The notes under the pieces: model-generated
What the model was told of the DNA's origin: nothing
Seen by the model: the letters and a program-made list of their open reading frames with translations, nothing else
Database searches by the model: none
Part shown: positions 18,217 to 27,493 of the stretch, one piece after another
Numbering within the stretch: position 1 is the stretch's first letter
Layout of the letters: each line of letters opens with the position of its first letter
Translations under genes and position numbers: made by a program
Origin: Acinetobacter sp. B51(2017)
GTDB taxonomy: Bacteria > Pseudomonadota > Gammaproteobacteria > Pseudomonadales > Moraxellaceae
DNA: 64,000 nt
Direction: 5' to 3'
Assembly: GCF_003711395.1 (NCBI RefSeq)
Contig: NZ_PJRJ01000007.1
Coordinates: 1 to 64,000, forward strand

Positions 18217-18740
18217 GTTTAAGGCAACAACGTGGTGTGGGTTTAATCGAAGTGTTGGTGGCAATGCTGATTTTATCAGTGGCTATTTTAGGCTTTGTAG
18301 CATTACAAGTGCGTGCGACAGTGGCAACTGAAGAAGCGTTAAAACGTTCAGATGCATTGATTTTGCTCAATGGCTTAGCAGAAAAAATTCGTCTCAATAG
18401 TCAAGCTGACTATCGTGTTGCTATACCTAAAACCCAACCTCATTGTGCCACAACACATAACTGTCAACCGCATGAACAAGCCTTATTAGATTTATATCAG
18501 CAACAGCAACTCGCCAATAGTAAATTGATTCAATTGGGAGTGAGTGATTGTCCGAATACTTCCGTGCAGCAAAGCCGTTTATGCTTAATTGCTGCATGGA
18601 ATGAAACCCAGCCGATTGTGGCAGCACGCCATGTAAGCCAGCGTTGTCTTAATGACAACGGCACTCAGCAAGACAGCATTGCGGCTGACGCAGGTAAATA
18701 TGCAGATAATCCTGATTGTCTGGTGTTGGAGGCTTACTAA
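18213..18740 (+). CDS. pilV: Type IV minor pilin PilV
   Basis: Minor pilin of about 175 aa. The leader is very short: MSLRQQRG-VGLIEVLVAM, so the mature protein begins Val with Glu5 present, as in other PilV proteins. A hydrophobic helix follows, then a head with several cysteines (for example around CATTHNC and near the C-terminus), which may form disulfides. The start is fixed by the ATGA overlap with fimU; the upstream in-frame ATG at 18135 would fuse unrelated sequence to the leader. The stop overlaps the next start (TAATG). Confidence 0.9.
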   Translation: MSLRQQRGVGLIEVLVAMLILSVAILGFVALQVRATVATEEALKRSDALILLNGLAEKIRLNSQADYRVAIPKTQPHCATTHNCQPHEQALLDLYQQQQLANSKLIQLGVSDCPNTSVQQSRLCLIAAWNETQPIVAARHVSQRCLNDNGTQQDSIAADAGKYADNPDCLVLEAY

Positions 18741-19732
18741 TGCCAAAGCTGCAACAAGGTTTTACTTTAATCGAATTAATGGTGTCCATTGCCATTGGTT
18801 TGGTACTGGTTGCTGTAGCCGTCCAATTGTTTATCAGTGGTCAAGTCAATTATAAAATCCAACAAGCAGCATCTACAGTACAAGATAGTGGTGTCTTTGG
18901 TCTGACCGCTGTCACCAAAAACATTCGTCTGGCCAATCATGGTAATGCCGGTACCATGCATGATCAAAGCTTATATGGCGGCATCGTGCTATCGGGGCAA
19001 TATGTTGATGCAGAGCAGAGTTTAGCGGGTAATTTACATGGTTTAAAACTGGCAAATCAGCCGATTGCTGGCAAAGATTATGTCTCCGCGGCCGCAGTCA
19101 ATCCAAGTGCATTTTCCAGTTTAAACAGCGATCAATTGGTGATTATGTATCAAGCACCTGTAGATATGCGTACCTGTACGGGGCGTCAAGTGCGTGGTCC
19201 AAATCGTGGCTTAAGCACGATGCAAAAAGGCTGGTATGTGATTGAAAAGTATTATGTGAAAAAAAATGCGGATCAATCGGCCGATCTGTATTGCTCGGAT
19301 AGTTTCTTTATTGCCAAAGGGGAAGCTGCACCGCAAAGCCTTGTTCAGGATGATGAAAACACCTTAACCATTGAGCAAAGCGAAACCTTAATGGGTGACT
19401 ACGGTAAAAGTACAGGGCATTTGATTGCCCATAATGTTGAGTATATGCGTGTACAACTCTTACTGCGACAGCCAGATCAAAGTACCAGTACCTTAGATAT
19501 AGCCGCTTATCAAGCATTGACTATGACAGATGCAACCCAAACGCGACCTGCCATTATTGGTATCAATTTAGCGTGGCTCGTACGTTCCAATGAAAAAGTG
19601 GCCAATACACGACAAAACACCTATCAAGTGTTAGACCGGAGCATTCGCGTGCCGGATGATCAATTTATGCGTCAAACCTACAGCACTACCATTGCCTTAA
19701 GAAATGGTGGTTTAGGGGATGTGAGCCAATGA
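18740..19732 (+). CDS. pilW: Type IV minor pilin PilW (ComB-like)
   Basis: Minor pilin of 330 aa, the large-headed PilW type; its Acinetobacter baylyi counterpart is ComB, needed for natural transformation. The leader MPKLQQG is cut before FTLIELMVSIAIG, with Phe1 and Glu5 present. The head is long, with a late segment (AIIGINLAWLVRS...TYSTTIALRN) typical of PilW ends. The start at 18740 overlaps the pilV stop by one base and is followed at once by the leader, which excludes the ATG at 18716. Confidence 0.9.
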   Translation: MPKLQQGFTLIELMVSIAIGLVLVAVAVQLFISGQVNYKIQQAASTVQDSGVFGLTAVTKNIRLANHGNAGTMHDQSLYGGIVLSGQYVDAEQSLAGNLHGLKLANQPIAGKDYVSAAAVNPSAFSSLNSDQLVIMYQAPVDMRTCTGRQVRGPNRGLSTMQKGWYVIEKYYVKKNADQSADLYCSDSFFIAKGEAAPQSLVQDDENTLTIEQSETLMGDYGKSTGHLIAHNVEYMRVQLLLRQPDQSTSTLDIAAYQALTMTDATQTRPAIIGINLAWLVRSNEKVANTRQNTYQVLDRSIRVPDDQFMRQTYSTTIALRNGGLGDVSQ

Positions 19733-20532
19733 AACAGCAACGTGGAGCGACCTTAATCGTCGTACTGATTTTATTGTTACTCATCAGCATTGTGGGGCTA
19801 TATGCTATTCGGCACAGTATTTTTAATTTAAAACTTGCGACCAATGCCCAAGTACAAACGCTGCTGATGCAAACTTCAGATGTGGCTTTAGATCATTTAG
19901 AAAAAAATTTTAAAGCTCATGAAGCGCGTCATTTGGCCAGTACGCCAATAGGGCAAGTGTTGTTGGCGGGTAATCAAGGTAAAGAATTACAGTTTTGTTT
20001 TAAACCAACGCAGATTGGCGAACGTGCCGGCAAAGGTTTATTTTTTGATTTAGCTGAGTTTCGTATTGTCGAGCGCTTAAATATTAGTGAAAAAACGGGT
20101 GTCAGTGCAGCACTGTCTGGGGATGTAAAGGCAGTTTGTGACCCAAAAACTATGTTTTCCATTAGTCGTAAAGCAGTGGTCACACAAGTGGCAGTGGTCA
20201 GTCCTGATGACCCGACGGTAGAGATGGGGCGTTTTGATTTAGCAGCCAAAAATAGCGATCTCAAAGAAGCCAATATCGAAACCAAACGTGTGCGTGTGAT
20301 TGTCACCTCATTTGCCCCCGCTTTAGCCACAGGCGCAGATGTCGATGACATCAAGACTTGCTTACAAGAGCGCATGATGGATGACACTTTACTCAATAAC
20401 CGTGCCGATCCTGCGTTAAATCCATCACAGGTGAAAGTTGAAACCTTACACGAATGTTTAAATCAATTGGGCGTGCCACTGAATACACAGTTGGCTGAAT
20501 ATGTTGTGCGTTTGTCAGAAAGCAAACATTAA
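19729..20532 (+). CDS. pilX: Type IV minor pilin PilX
   Basis: Minor pilin of 267 aa. It begins MKQQRGATLIVVLILLLL: the leader cut after Gly is plausible, but the mature protein would start Ala and lacks Glu at position 5, as PilX/GspK-like pilins do; such subunits usually sit at the pilus tip. Two cysteines (around CFKP and CDPK) and a late pair (TCLQE, HECLN) could form disulfides. It overlaps pilW by 4 bp (ATGA) and precedes pilY1 by 21 bp, consistent with a tip complex made together. Confidence 0.88.
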   Translation: MKQQRGATLIVVLILLLLISIVGLYAIRHSIFNLKLATNAQVQTLLMQTSDVALDHLEKNFKAHEARHLASTPIGQVLLAGNQGKELQFCFKPTQIGERAGKGLFFDLAEFRIVERLNISEKTGVSAALSGDVKAVCDPKTMFSISRKAVVTQVAVVSPDDPTVEMGRFDLAAKNSDLKEANIETKRVRVIVTSFAPALATGADVDDIKTCLQERMMDDTLLNNRADPALNPSQVKVETLHECLNQLGVPLNTQLAEYVVRLSESKH

Positions 20533-20553
20533 CTCGCGCTTGGGAAGAAAATC

Positions 20554-23500
20554 ATGCAATTAAAACCACTCGTGCAATTCATGGCGTTATTGCCCCTTGC
20601 GATTATGCCAAGCTATGCCAGCGACTTAAGTATTTATAAAGGCAATCAGCAGGGTAAAACTTCAATTTTCTTGATGCTCGACACCTCGGGCAGTATGGGG
20701 ATTAGTTCATTAGTTCTGTCACGTAATAATCAATATGGTAGCCCAGGTGATGTAGATAGCCCTCTATGTGATCGCGTCTTGGTCGAAGAGTATTATTCTA
20801 ACCGTTCAACTGCAAAAATGTGGGAATGGGCATATAACTTAAAAGACCCAAGCACCAATAAAACCGCAATTGCCAAAAGTGTAAAAATTGGTGAACAAAC
20901 CATTCCATACTATGTTCGTGGTTGTAGCAAAAATGGTGTAACACAGTACGACCGTTTATCACGTCTAAAAGAAGCCATTTTACCCTTACTAGCAAGTGAC
21001 AAACTTGATAATAGTGTAGTCATGGGGCTTGGGCATTTTTCTGCCAAAACGCCGCTAAATATTGGTACCGCGACGAATCAACTCGTCGATGGTCATTCGG
21101 GTCGTGTGCTGGTACCAGCCGCGCCTTTAAGTTTAGAGCAACGCCAAAAAATTGCGCTAGAAGTTGCCAATTTTAAATCCTTAGATACCACGACCAATGA
21201 AGATGGTAGCGCTAACCCTAATTTGAAATTATCAAGTAATAGTTATCCATCAGATGTTGTTAAAAGCTCTAGTGGTACGCCAACCGCACATGCTTATGCA
21301 GAAGCAGGGGCGTATATGATGGGTACGGGTACAGGTTATGACAGCACGCATAATAGCTTGAGTAAAATTAATTATATTTATGATGGTTACATGGTCAAAC
21401 AAAGTAACAATGACGATGGTCAGGTTTATTTTATTTGTGTGGAACTCGGCAGTGGGCGTACTTCAGCTTTAGGTGCCACAGTCAAACAATGTCCAAGTGG
21501 TTGGCCAAGCTATAGCTCATCGAATAAATCTTTTTCTACAGGCAATAAAGTCTATCGACCAACCACTCAGGGGGGGTGGGAAGCTGTCACACCAAAGCAA
21601 TTACGTGATCAAGTTGGTGATATGAATAAGCTTTGGGATGTATATAGCAAGCTACCCGTAGGCTGGCGTTTAGATGGGTGGATGAAAGTTGATCAAGAGC
21701 CAATGGATATCGAGCCGATTGTAGGTACGGTATGGGGCTATAACGATGGCGTACGTGGTTTGGTTTCGTATCGTACCAATCCATTTGCTTTAAGTGAAAC
21801 TTCAACAGGCGTAACCGATAATTTGGTTGGTGGTTTTCGTTATTCTGTCGCAAGTGCCAAAAAAACAGATGGCAGTAATACCTATGTCGCGGGTGGCTCT
21901 AAAAATAGTTGTGATGGCAATGGCATTTACTTCTTAACCGATGGAGCGCCAAACTCAACCAAAGACGATATGGCCAAAGCCATTATGAATCATTCTTTGA
22001 CCCCAGCACATGCCTTTCAAGTCAAACCCAATGGCACTGGGGTTTTAGTATCACCCAAGTTAAAATCTAATTTGTTTTCGGGTGAAACGGGGGGCTGGGA
22101 ATATATTGGTGAGTATGCAAAAAAATTAAATAATCAAAGCAATAATCCTGCGGGTATGCGTATTAAAACCGCAGTAGTGGGCTTTGGTTCAACCTTTGAA
22201 GGGTTAAAACAAAAACCAGATGGCAGTTATGATTGTGATTCAACTGACAATTTAGATGTCAAAAATGCCTGTAAATGGGGCAGTAAAGGCCATGGTTATG
22301 GCGAAGGTGGGTTCTATCAAGCCACCAATTCCGATGATATTGCGGCCAGTATTGTTGACTTTGTGCAAAGCTTAAAAGTTGACTTTACTCCATCGAGTTT
22401 AGGTTCTATTGCAGTGCCGCGTGATCCGCTTGATCAAACTCAATTGATGACCTCGGGCTTTTTCCCTATGGTGATGCCACAAGAAGATCATACGCTACGC
22501 ACTTGGGCAGGCAATTTAAAAAAATACCATATTATTGATGGCACCTTAAAAGACGCCAATCACAATGCCATTTATCACATCATTAATAATCAACAAGTGA
22601 TAAACCCAAATGCCAAAGATTTATGGTCAAACGATGCGACTGGTATGGATCATAGCTTGGTGAATCAAGGTGGGGCATGGGCAAAAATTCCTGTGCCTTC
22701 ACAGCAAGTCATTGCGAATGATCCAAGTTCAGCCAGTGCTGAACGCCGTGTGTTTATTATGGATGAAAACCGCTTAAAACGTGTCCATAAAGATAATTTG
22801 GCGACTGCGATGTTAGGCGAATCGATTAAAGATTTAAGCGTGCGTCAGCGTTATGCCTTATTAAATTATTTAGGCTATGCCACAGCTTTACCTGATGCTA
22901 ATGTCACCAGTTTATCGGCAGCTGATTTAGCTAATATTACTCAAACGCCAAGCAGCCCTTATCGCTATTTGGGTGGCGTTGTGCATTCCACCCCTTTGTT
23001 AGTCACTCAACAAGCCAAGCTTGATCCAAATGGCAATACCCTGATCAATGCTCGTCATGAATATGTGGTCTATGGCTCAATGGAAGGCGGCCTACATATT
23101 GTGGATGCCAAAACTGGCCAAGAGAAATCGGTGTTTGTGCCTAAAGAAATTATCGATCATCAATATGATACATTGGCGCAACAACACTCTAAAGGCATTG
23201 TGGCAGAAAGCAAAATTGGCATGGCTTACGGTGTAGATGCGCCGTGGACAGCGGATAATACTTTTAAAGTCCAAGTCGTTAAAGATGCGAGCAATAAACA
23301 AAGCGTGCAGTACCAAGCCGACCGCCTTAATATTTATGGTGGCTTACGCATGGGCGGTGAAGCTTTATATGGTTTAAATATAGCAGATCCAAGCCAGCCA
23401 GAACTTCTCTTTCATTTACACCCAGGCTTAAAAGAATTTGCACGCATGGGGCAAATTTGGTCAAAACCAACAGTTGCGGAAATTCGTGTACAAGGTGAGC

Positions 23501-24702
23501 GCCGTAAAGTGCTAATTTTTGGTGGAGGTTATGATGCTGAGGTGTATGAGCAAGCCGCGGCAGATTTTAAAGAGCCTAGCTCAACTGCTACACGCGGTAA
23601 TGCCTTATATATCGTTGATGCCACAACAGGTGAACTGATTTGGATGACCAGTGCCAATACCGCGGATATTGACCAAGCACATAAAAAAACCACGCAAGCA
23701 CAACTGCTGTATAGTGTGGTCGGACAACCTGTGGTACGTGATTATGATGCCGACGGTCTGAGTGATATGATTTACTTTGCCGATTTAGGCGGACAAATTT
23801 TCCGTGTCGATCTTAATAATATTCAACAAGTCAGTCTTACTGAAAAACATAATTTAGCGGTACGCGTGCAGCGCATTGCTAATTTACGTGAAGCGAGCAG
23901 CAATAGTGAGCATGACCGTTTATATGACCCAAGCTTTGTGCCACGCTTTTATGACCGCTTAACCACAGCAGTATTTGATGCAGGGCAGTCACGTTTTGTG
24001 TTTATCAGCACAGGTTCAGGTAATCGTAGCTTTCCTTTAGAAAGTAGTACTCAGCGCAATAAAATTTATGGCATTTTTGACTACGATGCAGCGATGAATG
24101 GTTTAGAAAAACCAAGCTTTGCAAAAGAGGTGGGCTTAAGCGTGGAAGCAACCAGTGCCAACCTTGCAAAACGCGGTGAATTAGGTCGTGGGATGACCAG
24201 CTTGCATTGGGGTGGTGGTAGTTTAAACAACGATAAAATTCGTTTGAATATGGGGCGTGGCGCCGAGCAATATCGTGGTTGGGTATTTGATTTAAACTCA
24301 GTAGCCGATACCAACACACAAAAATTTGCTAAATCTTTTGAAGAGTCACAATTAATCGCCAGCGACTTATATATCAATTTATATGATCCAAAAGCCAGCT
24401 TAAATAATATTTCTAATAGCTGTGGCGGAGGTGTGCAGGGTTTATCCACCATTCATCGTGTTTGTGCACCTTTTGGCGATTGTGCAGCCTATGTCAAACA
24501 AGATTATCAAGGCATTACTGGACCAACATTGGGGGCAACGGCTGACAGTAACCGTACCTCAAGTTTGGTTGGCCCACTGGCTGCCACGGAAGAGGCCTGT
24601 GTAGGTAAATGTGACCAAGATCAAAGTGCTTTAAATACGCAACGTTTAAAGAAATACTCACAGGCGCGTGTGATTAAGCCGACCCGTTGGTTTGAACGCT
24701 AA
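20554..24702 (+). CDS. pilY1: Type IV pilus tip adhesin PilY1 (ComC/PilC family)
   Basis: Large secreted adhesin of 1382 aa exposed at the pilus tip and also affecting retraction; the A. baylyi counterpart, ComC, is needed for DNA uptake. It has a Sec signal peptide (about 1-22, ending PSYA). A von Willebrand A-like N-terminal half follows, with the metal-site motif DTSGSMG near residue 43 and FLTDGAPNS further on. The C-terminal half is the conserved PilY1 beta-propeller, with YVVYGSMEGGLHIVDA and a calcium-loop-like DYDADGLSD near residue 1063. The N-terminal half is rich in Ser, Gly and Asn and probably species-variable. The stop overlaps the next gene by one base. Confidence 0.93.
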   Translation: MQLKPLVQFMALLPLAIMPSYASDLSIYKGNQQGKTSIFLMLDTSGSMGISSLVLSRNNQYGSPGDVDSPLCDRVLVEEYYSNRSTAKMWEWAYNLKDPSTNKTAIAKSVKIGEQTIPYYVRGCSKNGVTQYDRLSRLKEAILPLLASDKLDNSVVMGLGHFSAKTPLNIGTATNQLVDGHSGRVLVPAAPLSLEQRQKIALEVANFKSLDTTTNEDGSANPNLKLSSNSYPSDVVKSSSGTPTAHAYAEAGAYMMGTGTGYDSTHNSLSKINYIYDGYMVKQSNNDDGQVYFICVELGSGRTSALGATVKQCPSGWPSYSSSNKSFSTGNKVYRPTTQGGWEAVTPKQLRDQVGDMNKLWDVYSKLPVGWRLDGWMKVDQEPMDIEPIVGTVWGYNDGVRGLVSYRTNPFALSETSTGVTDNLVGGFRYSVASAKKTDGSNTYVAGGSKNSCDGNGIYFLTDGAPNSTKDDMAKAIMNHSLTPAHAFQVKPNGTGVLVSPKLKSNLFSGETGGWEYIGEYAKKLNNQSNNPAGMRIKTAVVGFGSTFEGLKQKPDGSYDCDSTDNLDVKNACKWGSKGHGYGEGGFYQATNSDDIAASIVDFVQSLKVDFTPSSLGSIAVPRDPLDQTQLMTSGFFPMVMPQEDHTLRTWAGNLKKYHIIDGTLKDANHNAIYHIINNQQVINPNAKDLWSNDATGMDHSLVNQGGAWAKIPVPSQQVIANDPSSASAERRVFIMDENRLKRVHKDNLATAMLGESIKDLSVRQRYALLNYLGYATALPDANVTSLSAADLANITQTPSSPYRYLGGVVHSTPLLVTQQAKLDPNGNTLINARHEYVVYGSMEGGLHIVDAKTGQEKSVFVPKEIIDHQYDTLAQQHSKGIVAESKIGMAYGVDAPWTADNTFKVQVVKDASNKQSVQYQADRLNIYGGLRMGGEALYGLNIADPSQPELLFHLHPGLKEFARMGQIWSKPTVAEIRVQGERRKVLIFGGGYDAEVYEQAAADFKEPSSTATRGNALYIVDATTGELIWMTSANTADIDQAHKKTTQAQLLYSVVGQPVVRDYDADGLSDMIYFADLGGQIFRVDLNNIQQVSLTEKHNLAVRVQRIANLREASSNSEHDRLYDPSFVPRFYDRLTTAVFDAGQSRFVFISTGSGNRSFPLESSTQRNKIYGIFDYDAAMNGLEKPSFAKEVGLSVEATSANLAKRGELGRGMTSLHWGGGSLNNDKIRLNMGRGAEQYRGWVFDLNSVADTNTQKFAKSFEESQLIASDLYINLYDPKASLNNISNSCGGGVQGLSTIHRVCAPFGDCAAYVKQDYQGITGPTLGATADSNRTSSLVGPLAATEEACVGKCDQDQSALNTQRLKKYSQARVIKPTRWFER

Positions 24703-25193
24703 TGAATAAACGACATATACAAGGCTTTAGCTTACTTGAATTGATGGTGGTTGTGGTGATTGTGGCAATTTTTGCTGTGATTGCCATGCCTAGCTATGAA
24801 CGCTATATCGCGCGTAATCAACAAGCCAAAGCCCAAGCAGAACTGTTAATGTTGTCTGAGCGCTTAGAAAATTATCGGGGGCGCCAGCTCAACTATGCCG
24901 ATTTTGTGGCGCCTAATGAAACAGAGGCAGGTGTCATCTATTTACCTAAAGATGCCAATGCCGAAAAATATAGCTACAAAATTCAGATTTTGGATCTCAA
25001 TAGCCATCGAGATTTACAACAATCGGTGATTGGGCAAGGCTATAAACTCATTGCGACACCGTATCAGCTAGGGCAGCGTTATTTACGCGAGTCACCTTCG
25101 TATTTTTTAAGTTCACGTAGTCAAAAATGTGCCAGCTTAGAATTATTAAGCGCTACAAGCACAGATTGTGGCGCAACAACACAGGAGTGGTAA
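24702..25193 (+). CDS. Type IV pilin-like protein (ComE/PilE-like)
   Basis: Pilin of 163 aa. The leader MNKRHIQG is cut before FSLLELMVVVVIVAIF, with Phe1 and Glu5. The helix continues IAMPSYERYIARNQQAKAQAELL, the classic PilE-like layout. A C-terminal cysteine pair (KCASL...DCGATT) could form the disulfide loop. In A. baylyi two pilins, ComE and ComF, follow the pilY1 homologue comC; by position this is the first of the two. The ATG overlaps the pilY1 stop (TAATG). Confidence 0.9.
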   Translation: MNKRHIQGFSLLELMVVVVIVAIFAVIAMPSYERYIARNQQAKAQAELLMLSERLENYRGRQLNYADFVAPNETEAGVIYLPKDANAEKYSYKIQILDLNSHRDLQQSVIGQGYKLIATPYQLGQRYLRESPSYFLSSRSQKCASLELLSATSTDCGATTQEW

Positions 25194-25195
25194 TA

Positions 25196-25684
25196 ATGTC
25201 AGTACGTGGTTTTACCATTATCGAATTAATGCTTGCGGTTGCAGTCGTGGCAATTCTCGCGGCGATTGCGATTCCCAATTATCAGCAATATGTGAAAAAG
25301 AGTAAACGCGTGGAAGTACAAGCCCATTTAATGAGCTTGGCACAGCAATTGGCCAGTTATAAATTGGTCAATCAAAGCTTTGCAGGGATGAGTATAGCTC
25401 AGTTGGGTGGCGCGGATTATCCGCAATCCAATCCAAACTATCACTTAAGCTTAACCGATGCCTATGGTGTGCCACTAGATCAAGCCAACAGTCAAAACAG
25501 TACTTGGTTATTGGTTGCCACTCCAACAGCCAACTCGACGCAAGACGGAACAGGTAAAATTAGCTTAATTCATACAGGCGCGCAGTGTTGGTATGAAAAT
25601 CAAGATGATGCAGTCCCTTATCTAAGTAAAGACTCAACTGGAAGTTTAACTTTACCCGCTTGTCCCGCAGCATGGCAGCAATAA
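25196..25684 (+). CDS. Type IV pilin-like protein (ComF/PilE-like)
   Basis: Second pilin after pilY1, about 162 aa. The leader is only MSVRG, cut before FTIIELMLAVAVVAILAAI, then PNYQQYVKKSKRVEVQAHL. Two cysteines near the C-terminus (QCWYE and LPACPA) form the expected disulfide loop. The start at 25196 is 2 bp after the previous stop; the ATG at 25127 would run through the upstream gene and spoil the leader. It ends the pilin operon; by position it corresponds to ComF of A. baylyi. Confidence 0.9.
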   Translation: MSVRGFTIIELMLAVAVVAILAAIAIPNYQQYVKKSKRVEVQAHLMSLAQQLASYKLVNQSFAGMSIAQLGGADYPQSNPNYHLSLTDAYGVPLDQANSQNSTWLLVATPTANSTQDGTGKISLIHTGAQCWYENQDDAVPYLSKDSTGSLTLPACPAAWQQ

Positions 25685-25829
25685 AGCAACTGGCTTTTTG
25701 AATCTGCTTGTTTGCTTAGAGAAAAGACAATAGAAGAACGAGCCTGATTCCGCTACAATATCGGCAATTTTTATCTATTTGATCAAATCTGATCGTTGCA
25801 CTGCAGCTCTTGCAGTAGGTGTATATTCC

Positions 25830-27422
25830 ATGAGTTTTAAAGATGAATTAGCGGCACAAGTCGCTCAACGTCGTACTTTCGCGATTATTTCCCATCCCGA
25901 TGCTGGTAAAACCACCATGACAGAAAAACTGCTGTTATGGGGTCAAGCGATTCAGGTGGCAGGTATGGTCAAAAGCCGTAAATCTGACCGTGGTGCGACA
26001 TCGGATTGGATGGAAATGGAAAAAGAACGTGGCATCTCGATCACGACATCGGTCATGCAGTTCCCATTCAAAGACAAAATGATCAACCTACTCGACACCC
26101 CGGGACACGAAGACTTCTCGGAAGATACCTATCGTACCTTAACCGCAGTCGATTCTGCCTTAATGGTAATCGATGGTGCCAAGGGTGTCGAAGACCGTAC
26201 CATTAAATTAATGGACGTGTGTCGTATGCGTGACACACCGATCATTTCTTTTGTCAACAAAATGGACCGTGAAATCCGCGAGCCATTAGAATTGTTAGAT
26301 GAAATCGAAAACGTTTTAAAAATTAAATGTGTGCCGTTAACGTGGCCACTGGGCACAGGTCGTGACTTCGCAGGGGTATATAACCTGATCGAAGAAAAAT
26401 TCTATGTGTATAAAGCGGGCTTTGGTTCAGTAATTACTGAGATTGAAGTGCGTGATGGCTATGATCATGCAGACTTACGTGAAAAAGTGGGTGAATTAGC
26501 ATGGGCGGCATTTGAAGAGTCACTAGAACTGGTACAAATGGCCAATGAGCCATTAGACCGTGAAGAATTCTTAGCGGGTCGTCAAACACCTGTGCTATTT
26601 GGTACAGCATTGGGTAACTTTGGTGTCGATCATGTACTGGATGCATTTAGCCAATATGCCCCAGAGCCAAAAGCGCATCCGACCCAAGATCGTGTAGTTG
26701 ATGCCAAAGAAGAAGGCTTTACAGGTTTTGTATTTAAAATCCAAGCCAATATGGATCCAAAACATCGTGACCGTATTGCCTTTATGCGTATTTGCTCAGG
26801 TAAATATGAAAAAGGCTTGAAAATGAAGCATGTGCGTATTGGTAAAGACGTGCGTATTTCAGATGCTTTGACTTTCCTTGCGGGTGACCGTCAGCATTTA
26901 GAAGAAGCATGGCCGGGTGATATCATTGGTTTGCATAACCACGGTACCATTCAAATTGGTGATACCTTTACTTCAGGTGAAAACTTACAGTTCACTGGTA
27001 TTCCACACTTTGCACCAGAAATGTTCCGCCGTGTACGCTTAAAAGATCCTTTAAAATCTAAACAGTTGCAAAAAGGTCTAAAAGAGCTGTCTGAAGAAGG
27101 TGCAACACAGGTGTTTATGCCACAGCACAATAACGATTTAATCGTGGGTGCGGTGGGGGTACTTCAGTTTGAAGTGGTCGCGTATCGCTTAAAAGAAGAG
27201 TACAAAGTCGACTGCGTGTACGAGCCAGTGAGCATTAATACTGTACGTTGGGTGACCTGTGATGACGAGAAGAAATTCAACGAATTTAAGAAAAAAGCCC
27301 ATGACCAATTGTCAGTCGATGGTGGTGGTCATTTAACTTATCTTGCGCCAAGCCGTGTCAACTTACAGCTGATGCAAGAACGTTATCCTGACATTGTGTT
27401 CCGTAACACCCGTGAGCACTAA
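25830..27422 (+). CDS. prfC: Peptide chain release factor 3
   Basis: GTPase that removes RF1/RF2 from the ribosome after termination. About 530 aa, normal for RF3. The GTP-binding motifs are SHPDAGKTT near residue 21, DTPGHEDF and NKMDRE, and the switch segment is [12 protein letters not shown]. The longest frame begins at an ATG at 25779, but the family start [19 protein letters not shown] is at 25830, which I used. A TACAAT box at 25754-25759 could be its -10 element, with only a poor -35. It is followed by a strong terminator. Confidence 0.96.
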   Translation: MSFKDELAAQVAQRRTFAIISHPDAGKTTMTEKLLLWGQAIQVAGMVKSRKSDRGATSDWMEMEKERGISITTSVMQFPFKDKMINLLDTPGHEDFSEDTYRTLTAVDSALMVIDGAKGVEDRTIKLMDVCRMRDTPIISFVNKMDREIREPLELLDEIENVLKIKCVPLTWPLGTGRDFAGVYNLIEEKFYVYKAGFGSVITEIEVRDGYDHADLREKVGELAWAAFEESLELVQMANEPLDREEFLAGRQTPVLFGTALGNFGVDHVLDAFSQYAPEPKAHPTQDRVVDAKEEGFTGFVFKIQANMDPKHRDRIAFMRICSGKYEKGLKMKHVRIGKDVRISDALTFLAGDRQHLEEAWPGDIIGLHNHGTIQIGDTFTSGENLQFTGIPHFAPEMFRRVRLKDPLKSKQLQKGLKELSEEGATQVFMPQHNNDLIVGAVGVLQFEVVAYRLKEEYKVDCVYEPVSINTVRWVTCDDEKKFNEFKKKAHDQLSVDGGGHLTYLAPSRVNLQLMQERYPDIVFRNTREH

Positions 27423-27437
27423 GTTACCGAAATATAA

Positions 27438-27493
27438 AACAGTCTAAAGCAGACTGTTCTATGATAGGCCTAATCTTGTATTAGGCCTTTTTT
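27438..27493 (+). terminator. prfC terminator region, double hairpin
   Basis: A first 8-bp stem (27438-27445 with 27451-27458, no T-run) is followed by a 9-bp stem AGGCCTAAT/ATTAGGCCT (27466-27474 with 27480-27488) ending in six T. The T-run runs straight into the ATG of the next gene at 27494. Confidence 0.85.

Noticed and set aside
24081..24452. Antisense reading frames inside pilY1 and other genes
   Set aside because: They are shadows of strongly coding frames on the other strand and show no family features.
25731..25759. A full housekeeping promoter for prfC
   Set aside because: TACAAT at 25754 is a fair -10, but the -35 at the right spacing matches only about half of the consensus, so it was mentioned but not listed as a feature.
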